36,156 nucleotides of DNA, taken from Methanobacteriota archaeon (lineage in GTDB: Archaea > Halobacteriota > Methanomicrobia > Methanomicrobiales > Methanospirillaceae). The DNA lies in assembly GCA_029547605.1 (NCBI GenBank), contig JAKPPB010000007.1, positions 1 through 36,156 on the forward strand, given 5' to 3'. Positions 1 to 6,896 of this stretch are shown one piece after another. Both the position numbers and the translations under genes were made by a program. Below the pieces are notes generated by a model. It did not search any database and was not told the origin of the DNA. It was given only the letters and a program-made list of their open reading frames with translations. Within the stretch, counting starts at the first letter, position 1; every line of letters begins with the position of its first letter.

Positions 1-254
1 ACGATCATCTTCTCGTGATTGAACGGGAACGGGCGAAGAAGAGGCATGAATCAACCCTCCCCAAACCTGGGCAGAAGGGATTTAATGTTGTGGCAACGTT
101 GCCACAACATAACGAAGGCAAATCCCGCGACATCGTTGCCGAGAAGGTGGGGATGTCACACGGCACATTCGACAAGGCCCGCACAATCTGGGAGAAGGCG
201 AAAGAGGGAGACGATCATCTTCTCGTGATTGAACGGGAACGGGCGAAGAAGAGG
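1..254. repeat. 44-bp exact direct repeat, 210-bp period (copies 1-44 and 211-254)
   Basis: The first 44 bases of the window are identical to 211-254, after which the copies diverge (C versus G at the next base). The period of 210 bp is 70 codons, so the reading frame is preserved and both copies encode the peptide HLLVIERERAKKR. A second exact 23-bp match, 121-143 with 334-356, has a period of 213 bp. Together they show an in-frame tandem duplication in the left-edge gene, with more units possibly lying before the window. Confidence 0.85.
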
Positions 255-431
255 GTGGAAGAACACGGTAATACTGCACCTGGAAGAAGTGCGAACACCT
301 GTGGCAACGTTGCCTTAGGTGTTGAGAAAGGTCAATCCCGCGACATCGTTGCCGAGGTGAAGATAGAACCCAGTGGCAACGTTGCCACAGGGGTAGAGAA
401 AGGTGATTCCCGCGACGCGGTTGGTGCGTAA
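3..431 (+). CDS. Tandem-repeat HTH-like (ParB-type C-terminal) protein, 5'-truncated by window edge
   Basis: The reading frame is open from the first bases to a TAA at 429-431, so the start lies outside the window; the GTG at 15 is internal because the same residues recur as a repeat downstream. Visible protein is about 142 residues. It contains a segment with the pattern GKSRDIVAEKVGMSHGTFDK, which resembles the helix-turn-helix repeats found C-terminally in some ParB-like and plasmid or phage DNA-binding proteins (family resemblance, not verified). The gene is made of ~210-bp units: bases 1-44 recur exactly at 211-254, and 121-143 recur exactly at 334-356. The later units are degenerate: the second HTH loses its second helix after SRDIVAE, and a third SRD motif lies just before the stop. 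Three copies of a GGCAACGTTGCC palindrome lie inside it. Function is unknown; DNA binding is inferred. Confidence 0.6.
   Translation, partial: DHLLVIERERAKKRHESTLPKPGQKGFNVVATLPQHNEGKSRDIVAEKVGMSHGTFDKARTIWEKAKEGDDHLLVIERERAKKRVEEHGNTAPGRSANTCGNVALGVEKGQSRDIVAEVKIEPSGNVATGVEKGDSRDAVGA
85..110. repeat. 26-bp perfect palindrome, copy 1 of GGCAACGTTGCC element
   Basis: Bases 85-110 read the same on both strands (13-bp half-site ATGTTGTGGCAAC). The 12-bp core GGCAACGTTGCC is at 92-103 and is translated here in the frame V-A-T-L-P, which differs from the other two copies. Confidence 0.85.
303..314. repeat. GGCAACGTTGCC palindrome, copy 2
   Basis: The perfect 12-bp palindromic core is flanked by imperfect further dyad sequence (AACACCT at 295-301 against AGGTGTT downstream). 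It is read here as G-N-V-A. Confidence 0.8.
373..388. repeat. GTGGCAACGTTGCCAC palindrome, copy 3
   Basis: A perfect 16-bp palindrome around the same core (375-386), read as G-N-V-A. It lies 72 bp after copy 2. Confidence 0.8.
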
Positions 432-473
432 AAAAAAAGAGAGGACGGGCCAGACCGGAAAAAGAAGGGATAT

Positions 474-824
474 TTAGTCCTCTCTGCCACGAATGAGCAC
501 GAAAAGTGCTCCCAGGATGGCAACGGCGGCCATGACGATCAGGGTGATGCCGAGCAGCCCGTACCCGCTCTGTGTGGTGGTGGCAAGGGTGGCCTGCGTG
601 GTCGCCCACACGGAGGTGTTGGGGATGGCCGGGGTCGCAGTCTCTACCTGGTAGAGAATGATCACGCCGAGGGACAGGACGATAGCCGTGACCACAAACC
701 CGATGACCGCAGCGATATTTGCGCTCTCCCAATTGCGCATGCCCCTGTTGCGGGCAAATTCACGGAGGGCTCGCTCGTTGGTCCGCGCCCATGCCCTGAC
801 GGTCGAACCGAGGTTTCCAAGCAT
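474..824 (-). CDS. Small membrane protein, two predicted transmembrane helices
   Basis: A protein of 116 residues. A polar, Arg-rich N-terminus (about residues 1-35) is followed by one hydrophobic helix (about 37-60), a Thr/Ala-rich loop of about 30 residues, and a second helix (about 92-111) ending in the basic tail IRGRED. The ATG at 824 is preceded by a strong Shine-Dalgarno sequence (complement of TCACCTCC at 835-842, spacing 10), which fixes the start. It converges on the repeat gene at 3-431, with only 42 bp between the stops. I do not recognise a named family. The Thr-rich loop between two helices suggests an envelope-exposed segment, but no function can be assigned. Confidence 0.7.
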   Translation of the reverse strand: MLGNLGSTVRAWARTNERALREFARNRGMRNWESANIAAVIGFVVTAIVLSLGVIILYQVETATPAIPNTSVWATTQATLATTTQSGYGLLGITLIVMAAVAILGALFVLIRGRED

Positions 825-912
825 ATGCGGTGTTTCACCTCCCCAATGAAAACAAGAGCCAATGCGTGTTCAAATGGTTTTGCCTGGAGAAAGAAGCGAT
901 TTCCTTGGGTGG

Positions 913-1068
913 TCACCGGGGCATGTCCGGTTTGAACTGCATGCATACCGGACAATACCAGCCGACGGGGGAGAAGCGGTATCTCGTGCCGTCCGGCACC
1001 TGGATATAGCACCGTTTCATGCGCGATCCACAGAGGGGATGAGAACAGGCAGGGATTTTCACTTTCAT
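913..1068 (-). CDS. Small zinc-ribbon protein (51 aa)
   Basis: A short frame that is easy to miss. ATG is at 1066-1068 and TGA at 913-915, giving 51 residues starting MKVKIPACSHPLCGSRMKRC and containing VGWYCPVCMQF near the end. Cys8 and Cys13, with Cys20 close by, pair plausibly with Cys39 and Cys42 (CPVC) as a treble-clef or zinc-ribbon knuckle. The basic, aromatic spacing between the Cys pairs resembles small archaeal zinc-ribbon proteins of unknown role. A T/A-rich stretch about 30 bp upstream on the coding strand could be the TATA box of a nearly leaderless transcript. Inverted repeats seen here (924-931 with 947-954; 986-999) fall inside the coding sequence. Function is unknown; protein-protein or nucleic-acid binding is typical of such folds. 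Confidence 0.6.
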   Translation of the reverse strand: MKVKIPACSHPLCGSRMKRCYIQVPDGTRYRFSPVGWYCPVCMQFKPDMPR

Positions 1069-1315
1069 TTATTGGTATATTAGCACGGGGAATAAAAATC
1101 ATATCGGGCGAATTTTGTGGAAAGAACGAACCACACAGAACGCAGGCAGTGGACTTGGTGTCCGGGTTCCCTACCGGGGCTGCTGGACATACGATCCCGT
1201 GCTGGCTGGCACCATGCACGGCTCATAATTATGGTGTGTCAGCAGGTAAATACATTTGTCAGCACGGCAGCCAGGGTTCTCCACAGGCCCTGGTCCGAGA
1301 TATTAGACAGAGTGC

Positions 1316-2344
1316 CTATTCCCGCTTCACCCTGAACATGTGCCAGATCCTGCAGGCACCTTCGTGGCTGACCATGCACGGCCCGACAGGCGTCCTTGGA
1401 TTGCAGACCTTTCCAAAGAGCCTGCAGTCGGTAGGCTCCGCGATTCCTCGGAGCACCCTGTCGCAGATACAGGCAGAGTGCTTCTCTACGTGGCGGATGG
1501 GGAGATCAAACTTCTTCTGGGCATCGTATTCTTCGAACCCGGATTTGAGCTGCAGGCCTGACCTTGGGATGACAGGAAAGCCCCGCCATTCGGCGTCGAC
1601 CGGGGTAAAGACTTCGTACATCAGCTGGCGTGCCCTGACATTCCCCTCCCTTGTTACCGCCCGGGGGTATGCATTCTCAACTTCTGCCTTGCCGGCTTTC
1701 ACCTGCTCTACGAGCATCAGGAGACCAAGAAGGATATCTTCGGGCTCAAACCCCGCAACCACCTGGGGGACCGGAAACTGTTCGTAGTCCTGGTATCCCA
1801 CCACCGTGCAGACATGGCCCGGAAGAAGAAACCCGTGGAGTTTTGCTTCCCCCTGTTCAAGGAGCCACTTCATTGCAGGTGGTACCAAGCGGTGGCAAGA
1901 GAGGATGCTGAAGTTCTCCGGCGGCCTGGTGAGAAGGGTGGCTGCAACGGTCGGGGCGGTTGTCTCGAATCCGACGGAGATGAATGCGACTTCTTTATTG
2001 GTATTTCTCGCGATCTCCACAGCCTTGTGCACTCCCTGCACGACCCTGACATCGCCACCGCTCGATTCAAGAGAGCCCCTGCTGCCCGGGACCCGGAGAA
2101 GGTCCCCGTATGTTGCGACGATGCAACCTCTCTCCACGAGGTCGAGTGCGGCATCGATCTCACCCTGAGGGGTGATGCACACCGGACAGCCCGGCCCCAT
2201 TACGATCTTGAGGCCCGGCGGTAAGACGTTCCTCAGCCCAGCCCGCGAGATTGCGGCCTCGTGGGTCCCGCAGATATGCATGAAGGAGAGGTCTCTGTCG
2301 ACGGCCTCCCGCAATTTTTCCGATATTTCCTTGCCAAGGGCCAT
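1316..2344 (-). CDS. hypD: HypD, [NiFe]-hydrogenase maturation protein
   Basis: HypD works with HypC as the scaffold on which the Fe(CN)2CO unit of [NiFe] hydrogenases is assembled before transfer to the large subunit. The 342-residue protein shows the family hallmarks: HICGTHE near residue 25, GPGCPVC near 53-56, GFETTAPT in the central domain, and the C-terminal cysteine-rich segment (CICDRVL, then Cys residues through SHEGAC) that holds the [4Fe-4S] cluster. I chose ATG 2344 (MALGKEIS); a TTG four codons earlier is possible but has no ribosome-binding site. The gene stands alone without other hyp genes and is divergent from mscS across 46 bp. A hydrogenase maturation factor fits a hydrogen-using methanogen. 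Confidence 0.95.
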   Translation of the reverse strand: MALGKEISEKLREAVDRDLSFMHICGTHEAAISRAGLRNVLPPGLKIVMGPGCPVCITPQGEIDAALDLVERGCIVATYGDLLRVPGSRGSLESSGGDVRVVQGVHKAVEIARNTNKEVAFISVGFETTAPTVAATLLTRPPENFSILSCHRLVPPAMKWLLEQGEAKLHGFLLPGHVCTVVGYQDYEQFPVPQVVAGFEPEDILLGLLMLVEQVKAGKAEVENAYPRAVTREGNVRARQLMYEVFTPVDAEWRGFPVIPRSGLQLKSGFEEYDAQKKFDLPIRHVEKHSACICDRVLRGIAEPTDCRLFGKVCNPRTPVGPCMVSHEGACRIWHMFRVKRE

Positions 2345-2390
2345 ATATTGGACCAATTATTTTGTATCCACGAGTGATAATGGTACTGAT
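2345..2390. promoter_or_regulatory. Divergent hypD / mscS promoter region
   Basis: Only 46 bp separate the two divergent start codons. The stretch is A/T-rich (ATATATTGG at the hypD side, AATTATTTTGTATCC in the middle). Neither gene has a convincing Shine-Dalgarno sequence, which fits short-leader or leaderless transcripts from overlapping promoters. The exact boxes are not certain. Confidence 0.45.
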
Positions 2391-3440
2391 ATGGCGACCG
2401 AGACAATTTTTGGGATAAGCGGAAACCTCCTCGCCGTGATCGTGAGCATAACCGGGCTGGTCATTGCGCTGGCCATGTACGGGATTGTCGGGTGGTTGCG
2501 GCACAAGGCCCAGCAGACTGAGTCCCAACTGGACGATATTATTATCGCAGCGTTTGGCACCCCTGCGGTTATCGCGGTTCTGGTGATCACCTTTTTCCTG
2601 TCGTTGCAGGTCGCAGACCTTCCTGCAGAGTTCCAGTTCGTCCTGGATAGCAAATATGTGAACGTAATCTGGATAATCCTTGGCGCATGGGTAATCTCGA
2701 CGTTCATCTATACCCTGATCGAGACATACGGCCACCGTCTCGCGGCCGGGACCAAGACAGACCTTGATGACCGTTTGATCACTCTCGCACAGGTTGCGTC
2801 GAAATACGTGATATGGTTCGCGGCGTTCCTCCTTATCCTCTATCTCCTGGAGATAGACATCACGCCTTTCCTTGCCGGTGCGGGCATTGCAGGGATCGCC
2901 CTCGCCCTCGCAGCCCAGGACTTTCTCTCCAACTTTTTCGGGGGGGCCATCATCGCGGTAGACAAGCCCTTCAAGATCAACGACCGGATCATGATAGACC
3001 AGTATATAGGTGATGTGATCTGTGTCGGCGCCCGCAGCACGCGGATAAAAACACTTGACAACCAGATCGTGACGTTTCCGAACAAGAAGATCATGGACAG
3101 CTACGTCATCAACTACGCCCAGCCCGACATGCGCATGAAAGTCAGGGTGAATGTCGGGGTTTCATACGGTTCGGATATAGAGAAGGTCAGACAGGTCCTG
3201 ATGGAGATTGCAAAGGAGGCCTCCCGGATTTACCCTTTCATCACGGAAGATCCCGAGCCGATCGTGTATTTCCTCGAATTCGGGGCATCGAGCCTGAACT
3301 TCCAGCTGGTGGTGTGGACAAACGATTTCTCTATGACGTGGGAGACCAAGGACGCCATTAATACGAGGATTGCGAAGAGGTTCGCCGAGGAGGGAATCCA
3401 GATCCCATTCCCTCAGATGGATGTGCACATGCGTACCTAG
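2391..3440 (+). CDS. mscS: MscS-family small-conductance mechanosensitive channel
   Basis: A 349-residue membrane channel that opens under membrane tension and releases solutes during hypo-osmotic shock. The N-terminal half has several hydrophobic helices (about residues 9-34, 50-75, 90-110, 135-155). The pore-lining TM3 follows as a Gly/Ala-rich helix, GAGIAGIALALAAQ, then DFLSNFFGGAIIAVDKPF at the start of the beta domain. The C-terminal part has the beta and alpha/beta cytoplasmic domains (TFPNKKIMDSYVINY). The length is a little above the E. coli MscS size because of an extra N-terminal helix. The start ATG 2391 (MATETIFG) was chosen because upstream in-frame sequence runs over the hypD coding region. 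Confidence 0.92.
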   Translation: MATETIFGISGNLLAVIVSITGLVIALAMYGIVGWLRHKAQQTESQLDDIIIAAFGTPAVIAVLVITFFLSLQVADLPAEFQFVLDSKYVNVIWIILGAWVISTFIYTLIETYGHRLAAGTKTDLDDRLITLAQVASKYVIWFAAFLLILYLLEIDITPFLAGAGIAGIALALAAQDFLSNFFGGAIIAVDKPFKINDRIMIDQYIGDVICVGARSTRIKTLDNQIVTFPNKKIMDSYVINYAQPDMRMKVRVNVGVSYGSDIEKVRQVLMEIAKEASRIYPFITEDPEPIVYFLEFGASSLNFQLVVWTNDFSMTWETKDAINTRIAKRFAEEGIQIPFPQMDVHMRT

Positions 3441-3503
3441 CGCTCAACCCTCTTTTCCTCTCTCAAACACAACCTATTTCCCATCTCCTCTTAAGAAGAA
3501 TGT

Positions 3504-4220
3504 ATGTTTGGGATCTCCTCATTCTGCCTCCACCATCACCCCCTTTCATCTGCCCTTGATACGCTCTCTTCCCATACCGATCTCGTCGAGATCATGGACG
3601 ACGGTCCACATTTTTTGGAATCAACAGAACTCCTTGAGTCATACTCGCTCCGCTATGCATTTCATGCCCCTGCCAGAAGCGTGAACATTGCAAGTCTCCA
3701 CGAACCTATCCGGAAAGCGAGCGTGGAGGTAGTCGGGCAGTGCTTTCACCTTGCCAGTGAGATGGGGAGCACCGTAGTGATCCACCCCGGCTACTTTGCG
3801 TGGGAAGAGGAGCGTGACCGAGCGCTACGCCAGTTCATGAAGTCCCTTGAGGATCTGAAGCATGTTGCCGGAGAGTATGGGGTTACGTTCTATATCGAGA
3901 ACATGGCCAACTGGAATTATTTCTTCCTCCGCACTCCGGACGAGCTGGGGATAATCAACGGAATTGGCCTTGCCCTTGACGTCGGCCACGCACACCTCAA
4001 TCACTGCCTCCCCGGGTTCCTGACGGCCCCGATCTCCCATGTTCACCTCCATGACAATGACGGAAAGGATGATACCCATTTGGAGGTAGGCAAGGGCTCC
4101 ATTGATTTTGGACCGGTCATGGAAGCAATCACGAGAGACCGTGCGGTCCCCGTGGTGGAAGTGGCAACGCTAGAAGGGACTCTAGAGAGTATCAAGGCAC
4201 TTGAGAAGATGACCAGGTGA
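3504..4220 (+). CDS. Sugar phosphate isomerase/epimerase-like TIM barrel (AP endonuclease 2 family)
   Basis: A protein of 238 residues with the xylose isomerase-like TIM-barrel pattern: FHAPARSVNIAS (strand with His), VVIHPGYF, an FYIENMANW metal/substrate Glu strand, LALDVGHAHL, HVHLHDNDGKDDTH and a C-terminal VPVVEVAT strand. The His, Glu and Asp residues at strand ends are those that usually bind the divalent metal. Family members include sugar isomerases, inosose dehydratases and endonuclease IV. This one is shorter than endonuclease IV and the substrate cannot be read from sequence. The gene follows mscS by 63 bp and precedes the tRNA. The start ATG lacks a clear ribosome-binding site. 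Confidence 0.8.
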   Translation: MFGISSFCLHHHPLSSALDTLSSHTDLVEIMDDGPHFLESTELLESYSLRYAFHAPARSVNIASLHEPIRKASVEVVGQCFHLASEMGSTVVIHPGYFAWEEERDRALRQFMKSLEDLKHVAGEYGVTFYIENMANWNYFFLRTPDELGIINGIGLALDVGHAHLNHCLPGFLTAPISHVHLHDNDGKDDTHLEVGKGSIDFGPVMEAITRDRAVPVVEVATLEGTLESIKALEKMTR

Positions 4221-4316
4221 GAATCGGGCAGGAGGCATGCGAGGTACCTCGCGGTAACAGGGGTAATCCACTCAAATGAGCCCGGATATCCCAATTCATC
4301 CAGCCCTTTCCGCAAT

Positions 4317-4330
4317 CTTTTAAAGTATAT
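4317..4330 (+). promoter_or_regulatory. TATA box of tRNA-Thr
   Basis: TTTTTAAAGTATAT lies 26-39 bp upstream of the mature tRNA 5' end, the spacing expected for archaeal box A. Confidence 0.6.
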
Positions 4331-4355
4331 ACGTCGACTGTTGTTGTCGCATTGC

Positions 4356-4428
4356 GCCTTTGTGGCTCAGTCGGTAGAGCGACACCTTGGTAAGGTGTAG
4401 GTCGGGGGTTCGATTCCCCCCAAAGGCT
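4356..4428 (+). tRNA. tRNA-Thr (anticodon GGT)
   Basis: A full cloverleaf can be drawn. The acceptor GCCTTTG (4356-4362) pairs with CAAAGGC (4421-4427), with discriminator T at 4428. The D stem is GCTC/GAGC, the anticodon stem ACACC/GGTGT encloses loop TTGGTAA with anticodon GGT, and the T stem GGGGG/CCCCC has loop TTCGATT. No intron is present and CCA is not encoded. GGT reads ACC/ACU threonine codons. Confidence 0.95.
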
Positions 4429-4439
4429 TTGGCATCAAG

Positions 4440-4461
4440 TTCGATTTTTCTGTCGATTTTT
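4440..4461 (+). terminator. Oligo-T terminator after tRNA-Thr
   Basis: Two T5 tracts (4445-4449 and 4457-4461) separated by CTGTCGA follow the tRNA by about 17 bp, a typical archaeal intrinsic terminator arrangement. Confidence 0.5.
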
Positions 4462-4521
4462 CCCACCAGTGCATGATCTACTCTCCTCATATTGCATTCA
4501 CACATTGCATCCAGACAACGC

Positions 4522-4887
4522 CTATCTCAGTGCAAGTTCGATTCCGACCCGAAGGTCGTCATCATTGAAAGGTTTCAGAATAAATCCATTCGGGCGTGTC
4601 TCTTTTGCCCTCTCAATGATATCGCCATTTGAATGGGCGGTGACAAACACAATAGGGATATCATTCTTTCTCCGGACTTCATGGGCAACCGAGATACCGT
4701 CACAATTCCCAGGAAGCCCAATGTCAAGGAGAACGAGATCCGGTGACATTTGCTCAATCAGTGATACGGCCTCATGCCCATCAGAAGCTCGTCCACATAT
4801 CTCATATCCGAGTTTCACGAGCCGCCATTCCACCAGCCTGGCGATGATATCATCATCTTCCACAATAAGTATGCGCGCTTTTGACAT
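4522..4887 (-). CDS. Stand-alone response regulator receiver (REC) protein
   Basis: A 121-residue single REC domain: MSKARILIVEDDD (acidic pocket), LVLLDIGLPG carrying the phospho-accepting Asp, IPIVFVTAHS with the conserved Thr, and FILKPFNDDD with the Lys. No output domain is attached, so it must act through protein-protein contacts, like CheY or phosphorelay intermediates. It lies alone between the tRNA and an AIM24-like gene with no adjacent kinase. The ATG at 4887 sits directly after AGG, so the ribosome-binding site is poor and a short-leader transcript is likely. A TTTAATTGA box lies about 30 bp upstream on the coding strand. Confidence 0.92.
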   Translation of the reverse strand: MSKARILIVEDDDIIARLVEWRLVKLGYEICGRASDGHEAVSLIEQMSPDLVLLDIGLPGNCDGISVAHEVRRKNDIPIVFVTAHSNGDIIERAKETRPNGFILKPFNDDDLRVGIELALR

Positions 4888-5295
4888 CCTGCACTATTAA
4901 CCTGTCAATTAAACTCTGCGATAGGGCCTCTGATAAGAATTTGCCATGCAATCATTCATCAGAGCGATGAATATTCATCGGGATAATGAATGGGAAGTAC
5001 ATGCTCCCTTGAAGAACAATAATGGATTGCTCACCCGTATGTGTGTCAGTTCGTAGATAAACCGAATCTCACCTCTTTCAGAATGAATCTGGTTTATACA
5101 CTGAACCAAAAACAGGTTTGAGCATATTGCAGGTTCTGAAACGAACGGTCTTTAATGTGCTGCGAAGAGGTGAAGAATCTTTTCGTGGTGAATTGCATTA
5201 CCCTGCCTGGCTGCCCCAACCATGAGGTCACCTGGAGTATACTTCCTCTTCTTAGGAAAGCCCTTTCATCAGGAGAACCATAAAAGAATGATGAT
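4888..5295. other. 408-bp intergenic region with ATTCATC repeats
   Basis: There is no convincing gene here. Closest to the response regulator is a TATA-like TTTAATTGA (minus strand), followed at 4954-4979 by an ATTCATC/GATGAAT dyad plus a third ATTCATC. Short frames such as one from about 5159 ending just before the AIM24-like gene lack supporting features. Confidence 0.5.
4954..4979. promoter_or_regulatory. ATTCATC dyad with third half-site, possible operator
   Basis: ATTCATC (4954-4960), a 5-bp spacer, GATGAAT (4966-4972), then ATTCATC again at 4973-4979. It lies 67-92 bp upstream of the response regulator start, just upstream of its presumed promoter. An operator role is inferred from position and symmetry only. 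Confidence 0.35.
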
Positions 5296-5991
5296 ATGAA
5301 GTACGAAATACGCTATAAACCTGCGTACTCCCTCCTGGTGGTCACCCTCTCACCGGGCGAGAGCATTGTCGCCGAATCTGGCTCCATGACCTACATGCAG
5401 CCGACAATCGAGGTGAAGACCCAGAAACGGGAGAAGAGTCTCTGGGGCACACTCGGGCTTGCTCTTGTGGGAGGGCAGAGCTTTTTTGTCAACGAGTTCA
5501 CCGCGACAACAGGCACCGGCGAGGCAGGGTTCAGCGCCGCTCCCCTCGGTGACATCGACACAATCCCGATCAGCCAGGGAAAAGGGTTCATCCTACAGAA
5601 GGCTGCATACATCGCTTCCCAGGGGACCGTGAACCTCGACGTCAAGTGGGAAGGGTTCACGAAAGGGCTCTTTGGGCAGGGGCTGTTCATGATACGTGCG
5701 ACGGGGGAAGGGACCGTATTTATCAACACGTTCGGTGCAATCGACCGGCATACCCTTAAAGAAGGTGAAAAACTTGTCGTGGATAATTTTCACCTCGTGG
5801 CATTCAGTGACACCTGCCAGTACAAAGTAACGAAGTTCGGCGGGCTGAAGGAGACGATCCTGGGTGGAGAAGGGCTTGTTACTGAGATCCAGGGACCTGG
5901 CGAGGTCTTCATCCAGACCAAGAACATCCGGGAGCTCGCCGAGTGGATATGGACTATCATCGAGCCGAGGGTGCAGGCCAAGGCAAGGTGA
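5296..5991 (+). CDS. AIM24 / TIGR00266 family protein
   Basis: A 231-residue all-beta protein of the AIM24 family (formerly DUF124), close in length to the usual 220-260. Visible family features are the N-terminal VVTLSPGESIVAESGSM, the Gly-rich FGQGLFMIRATGEGTVFIN strand pair, and the C-terminal GPGEVFIQTKN. Homologues form a double-stranded beta-helix-like barrel; the yeast AIM24 is mitochondrial, and prokaryotic members have no established biochemical role. ATG 5296 is preceded by another ATG pair that runs into a stop, and the AGGAG at 5271 is too distant to help. It is not obviously in an operon. I am sure of the family, not of the function. Confidence 0.88.
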   Translation: MKYEIRYKPAYSLLVVTLSPGESIVAESGSMTYMQPTIEVKTQKREKSLWGTLGLALVGGQSFFVNEFTATTGTGEAGFSAAPLGDIDTIPISQGKGFILQKAAYIASQGTVNLDVKWEGFTKGLFGQGLFMIRATGEGTVFINTFGAIDRHTLKEGEKLVVDNFHLVAFSDTCQYKVTKFGGLKETILGGEGLVTEIQGPGEVFIQTKNIRELAEWIWTIIEPRVQAKAR

Positions 5992-6130
5992 AGGGACGCA
6001 CCCAATCTTTTCCCGGACGAAAGGAGAACAGAATTTCAGGATGTTCCCAGAACCGTGCAGACATTCAGGCGTAATATGCAGTTTGTGCCCAAGCCGCGGG
6101 GTTGACCTGACCGTTCTGGGATGGACACGA

Positions 6131-6139
6131 CTAAATATT
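6131..6139 (+). promoter_or_regulatory. TATA box for tspO
   Basis: CTAAATATT is centred about 25 bp upstream of ATG 6160, as expected for a leaderless archaeal transcript starting at that codon. Confidence 0.45.
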
Positions 6140-6159
6140 GATAAATGAGACATAGTTGC

Positions 6160-6678
6160 ATGGAATCGCAGAACGGCAAGAATACACTCCCATCGTCTGG
6201 CTGGGTGCGTTCACCCGTGAAGCTCCTCGCGGCAATAGTCGTCTGCAACCTTGCCGGGATCATCGGGGCACTTGTCACCACCACCGGAGAAGGGTCATGG
6301 TATGCAGCAATAGAGAAACCCCCTTTCAACCCGCCGGGGTTTGTGTTTGGCCCGGTATGGACCGCGCTCTACATCCTGATGGGTATCTCGCTCTACCTGG
6401 TCTGGATGGAGGGGACTGGCAGGAGAGATGTCAGGCTCGCACTCATCGTTTTTTTTATCCAGCTTGGGCTCAATACGCTCTGGACATTTCTCTTCTTCGG
6501 CCTCCAGTCTCCCTTTCTCGGCCTTGTAGAGATACTCATCTTGTGGATCTTCATTCTCGCCACCATCTTTATGTTTTACCCAATCAACAGGACAGCGGCG
6601 TTCCTGATGGTTCCGTATCTGGCCTGGGTCACGTTCGCCTCATTCCTGACGTACAGCATCTGGATTCTGAATGGGTGA
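6160..6678 (+). CDS. tspO: TspO/MBR family membrane protein
   Basis: TspO proteins are five-helix membrane proteins that bind porphyrins and other hydrophobic ligands and act in tetrapyrrole or stress responses. The 172-residue product has the family signature WYAAIEKPPFNPP followed by VFGPVWTALY, then a YLVW segment, QLGLNTLWTFLFFG in helix 3, and LAWVTFASFL with a terminal Asn in helix 5. Five hydrophobic helices are visible. I prefer ATG 6160 (MESQNGK) over ATG 6145 because of the TATA box spacing; the earlier start adds five residues. In an archaeon that makes cobalamin and F430-type tetrapyrroles a tetrapyrrole-related role is conceivable but unproven. Confidence 0.92.
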   Translation: MESQNGKNTLPSSGWVRSPVKLLAAIVVCNLAGIIGALVTTTGEGSWYAAIEKPPFNPPGFVFGPVWTALYILMGISLYLVWMEGTGRRDVRLALIVFFIQLGLNTLWTFLFFGLQSPFLGLVEILILWIFILATIFMFYPINRTAAFLMVPYLAWVTFASFLTYSIWILNG

Positions 6679-6896
6679 AAAATCCAGGATGAGTGTCCAT
6701 CAGCCACAATCAAAAAGGGATGGATATTTCACAGGAGACACCAAAACGGCAGTATTGCCTTACATTCTCTCGTGTACTGGAAAGAGGGATGGCGTCTGCC
6801 CATGGCAAGGTAAAAGGCAATTTTTTCCTCTTTTGGGATTACCCCCTTTTTGACTTCAGGGATCAATCCGTGATTTGAAAAAACGGGACAGGGTGA

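Noticed and set aside
85-388. Palindrome array as a CRISPR
   Set aside because: Only three short copies with unequal spacing (about 211 and 72 bp), inside a coding frame, and no cas genes nearby.
82-732. Long minus-strand frame covering the repeat gene and membrane gene
   Set aside because: It is the antisense of two better-supported genes and is Arg/His/Cys-rich as shadows of GC-rich genes are.
924-999. Two inverted repeats as RNA hairpins or terminators
   Set aside because: They lie inside the small zinc-ribbon coding sequence and are better explained by its codons (around CPVC and the VPDG turn).
1211-1382. 12-bp direct repeat (ACCATGCACGGC) suggesting a decayed copy of the hypD end
   Set aside because: Similarity does not extend beyond the 12 bases and a few neighbours; one copy is simply hypD coding sequence.
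5159-5283. Possible small Cys-containing frame just before the AIM24-like gene
   Set aside because: No ribosome-binding site, no recognisable Cys spacing, and an equally long frame overlaps it; likely chance.
6693-6878. 61-codon plus-strand frame after tspO
   Set aside because: No ribosome-binding site or domain pattern; the end is a run of aromatic residues from T-rich terminator-like DNA.
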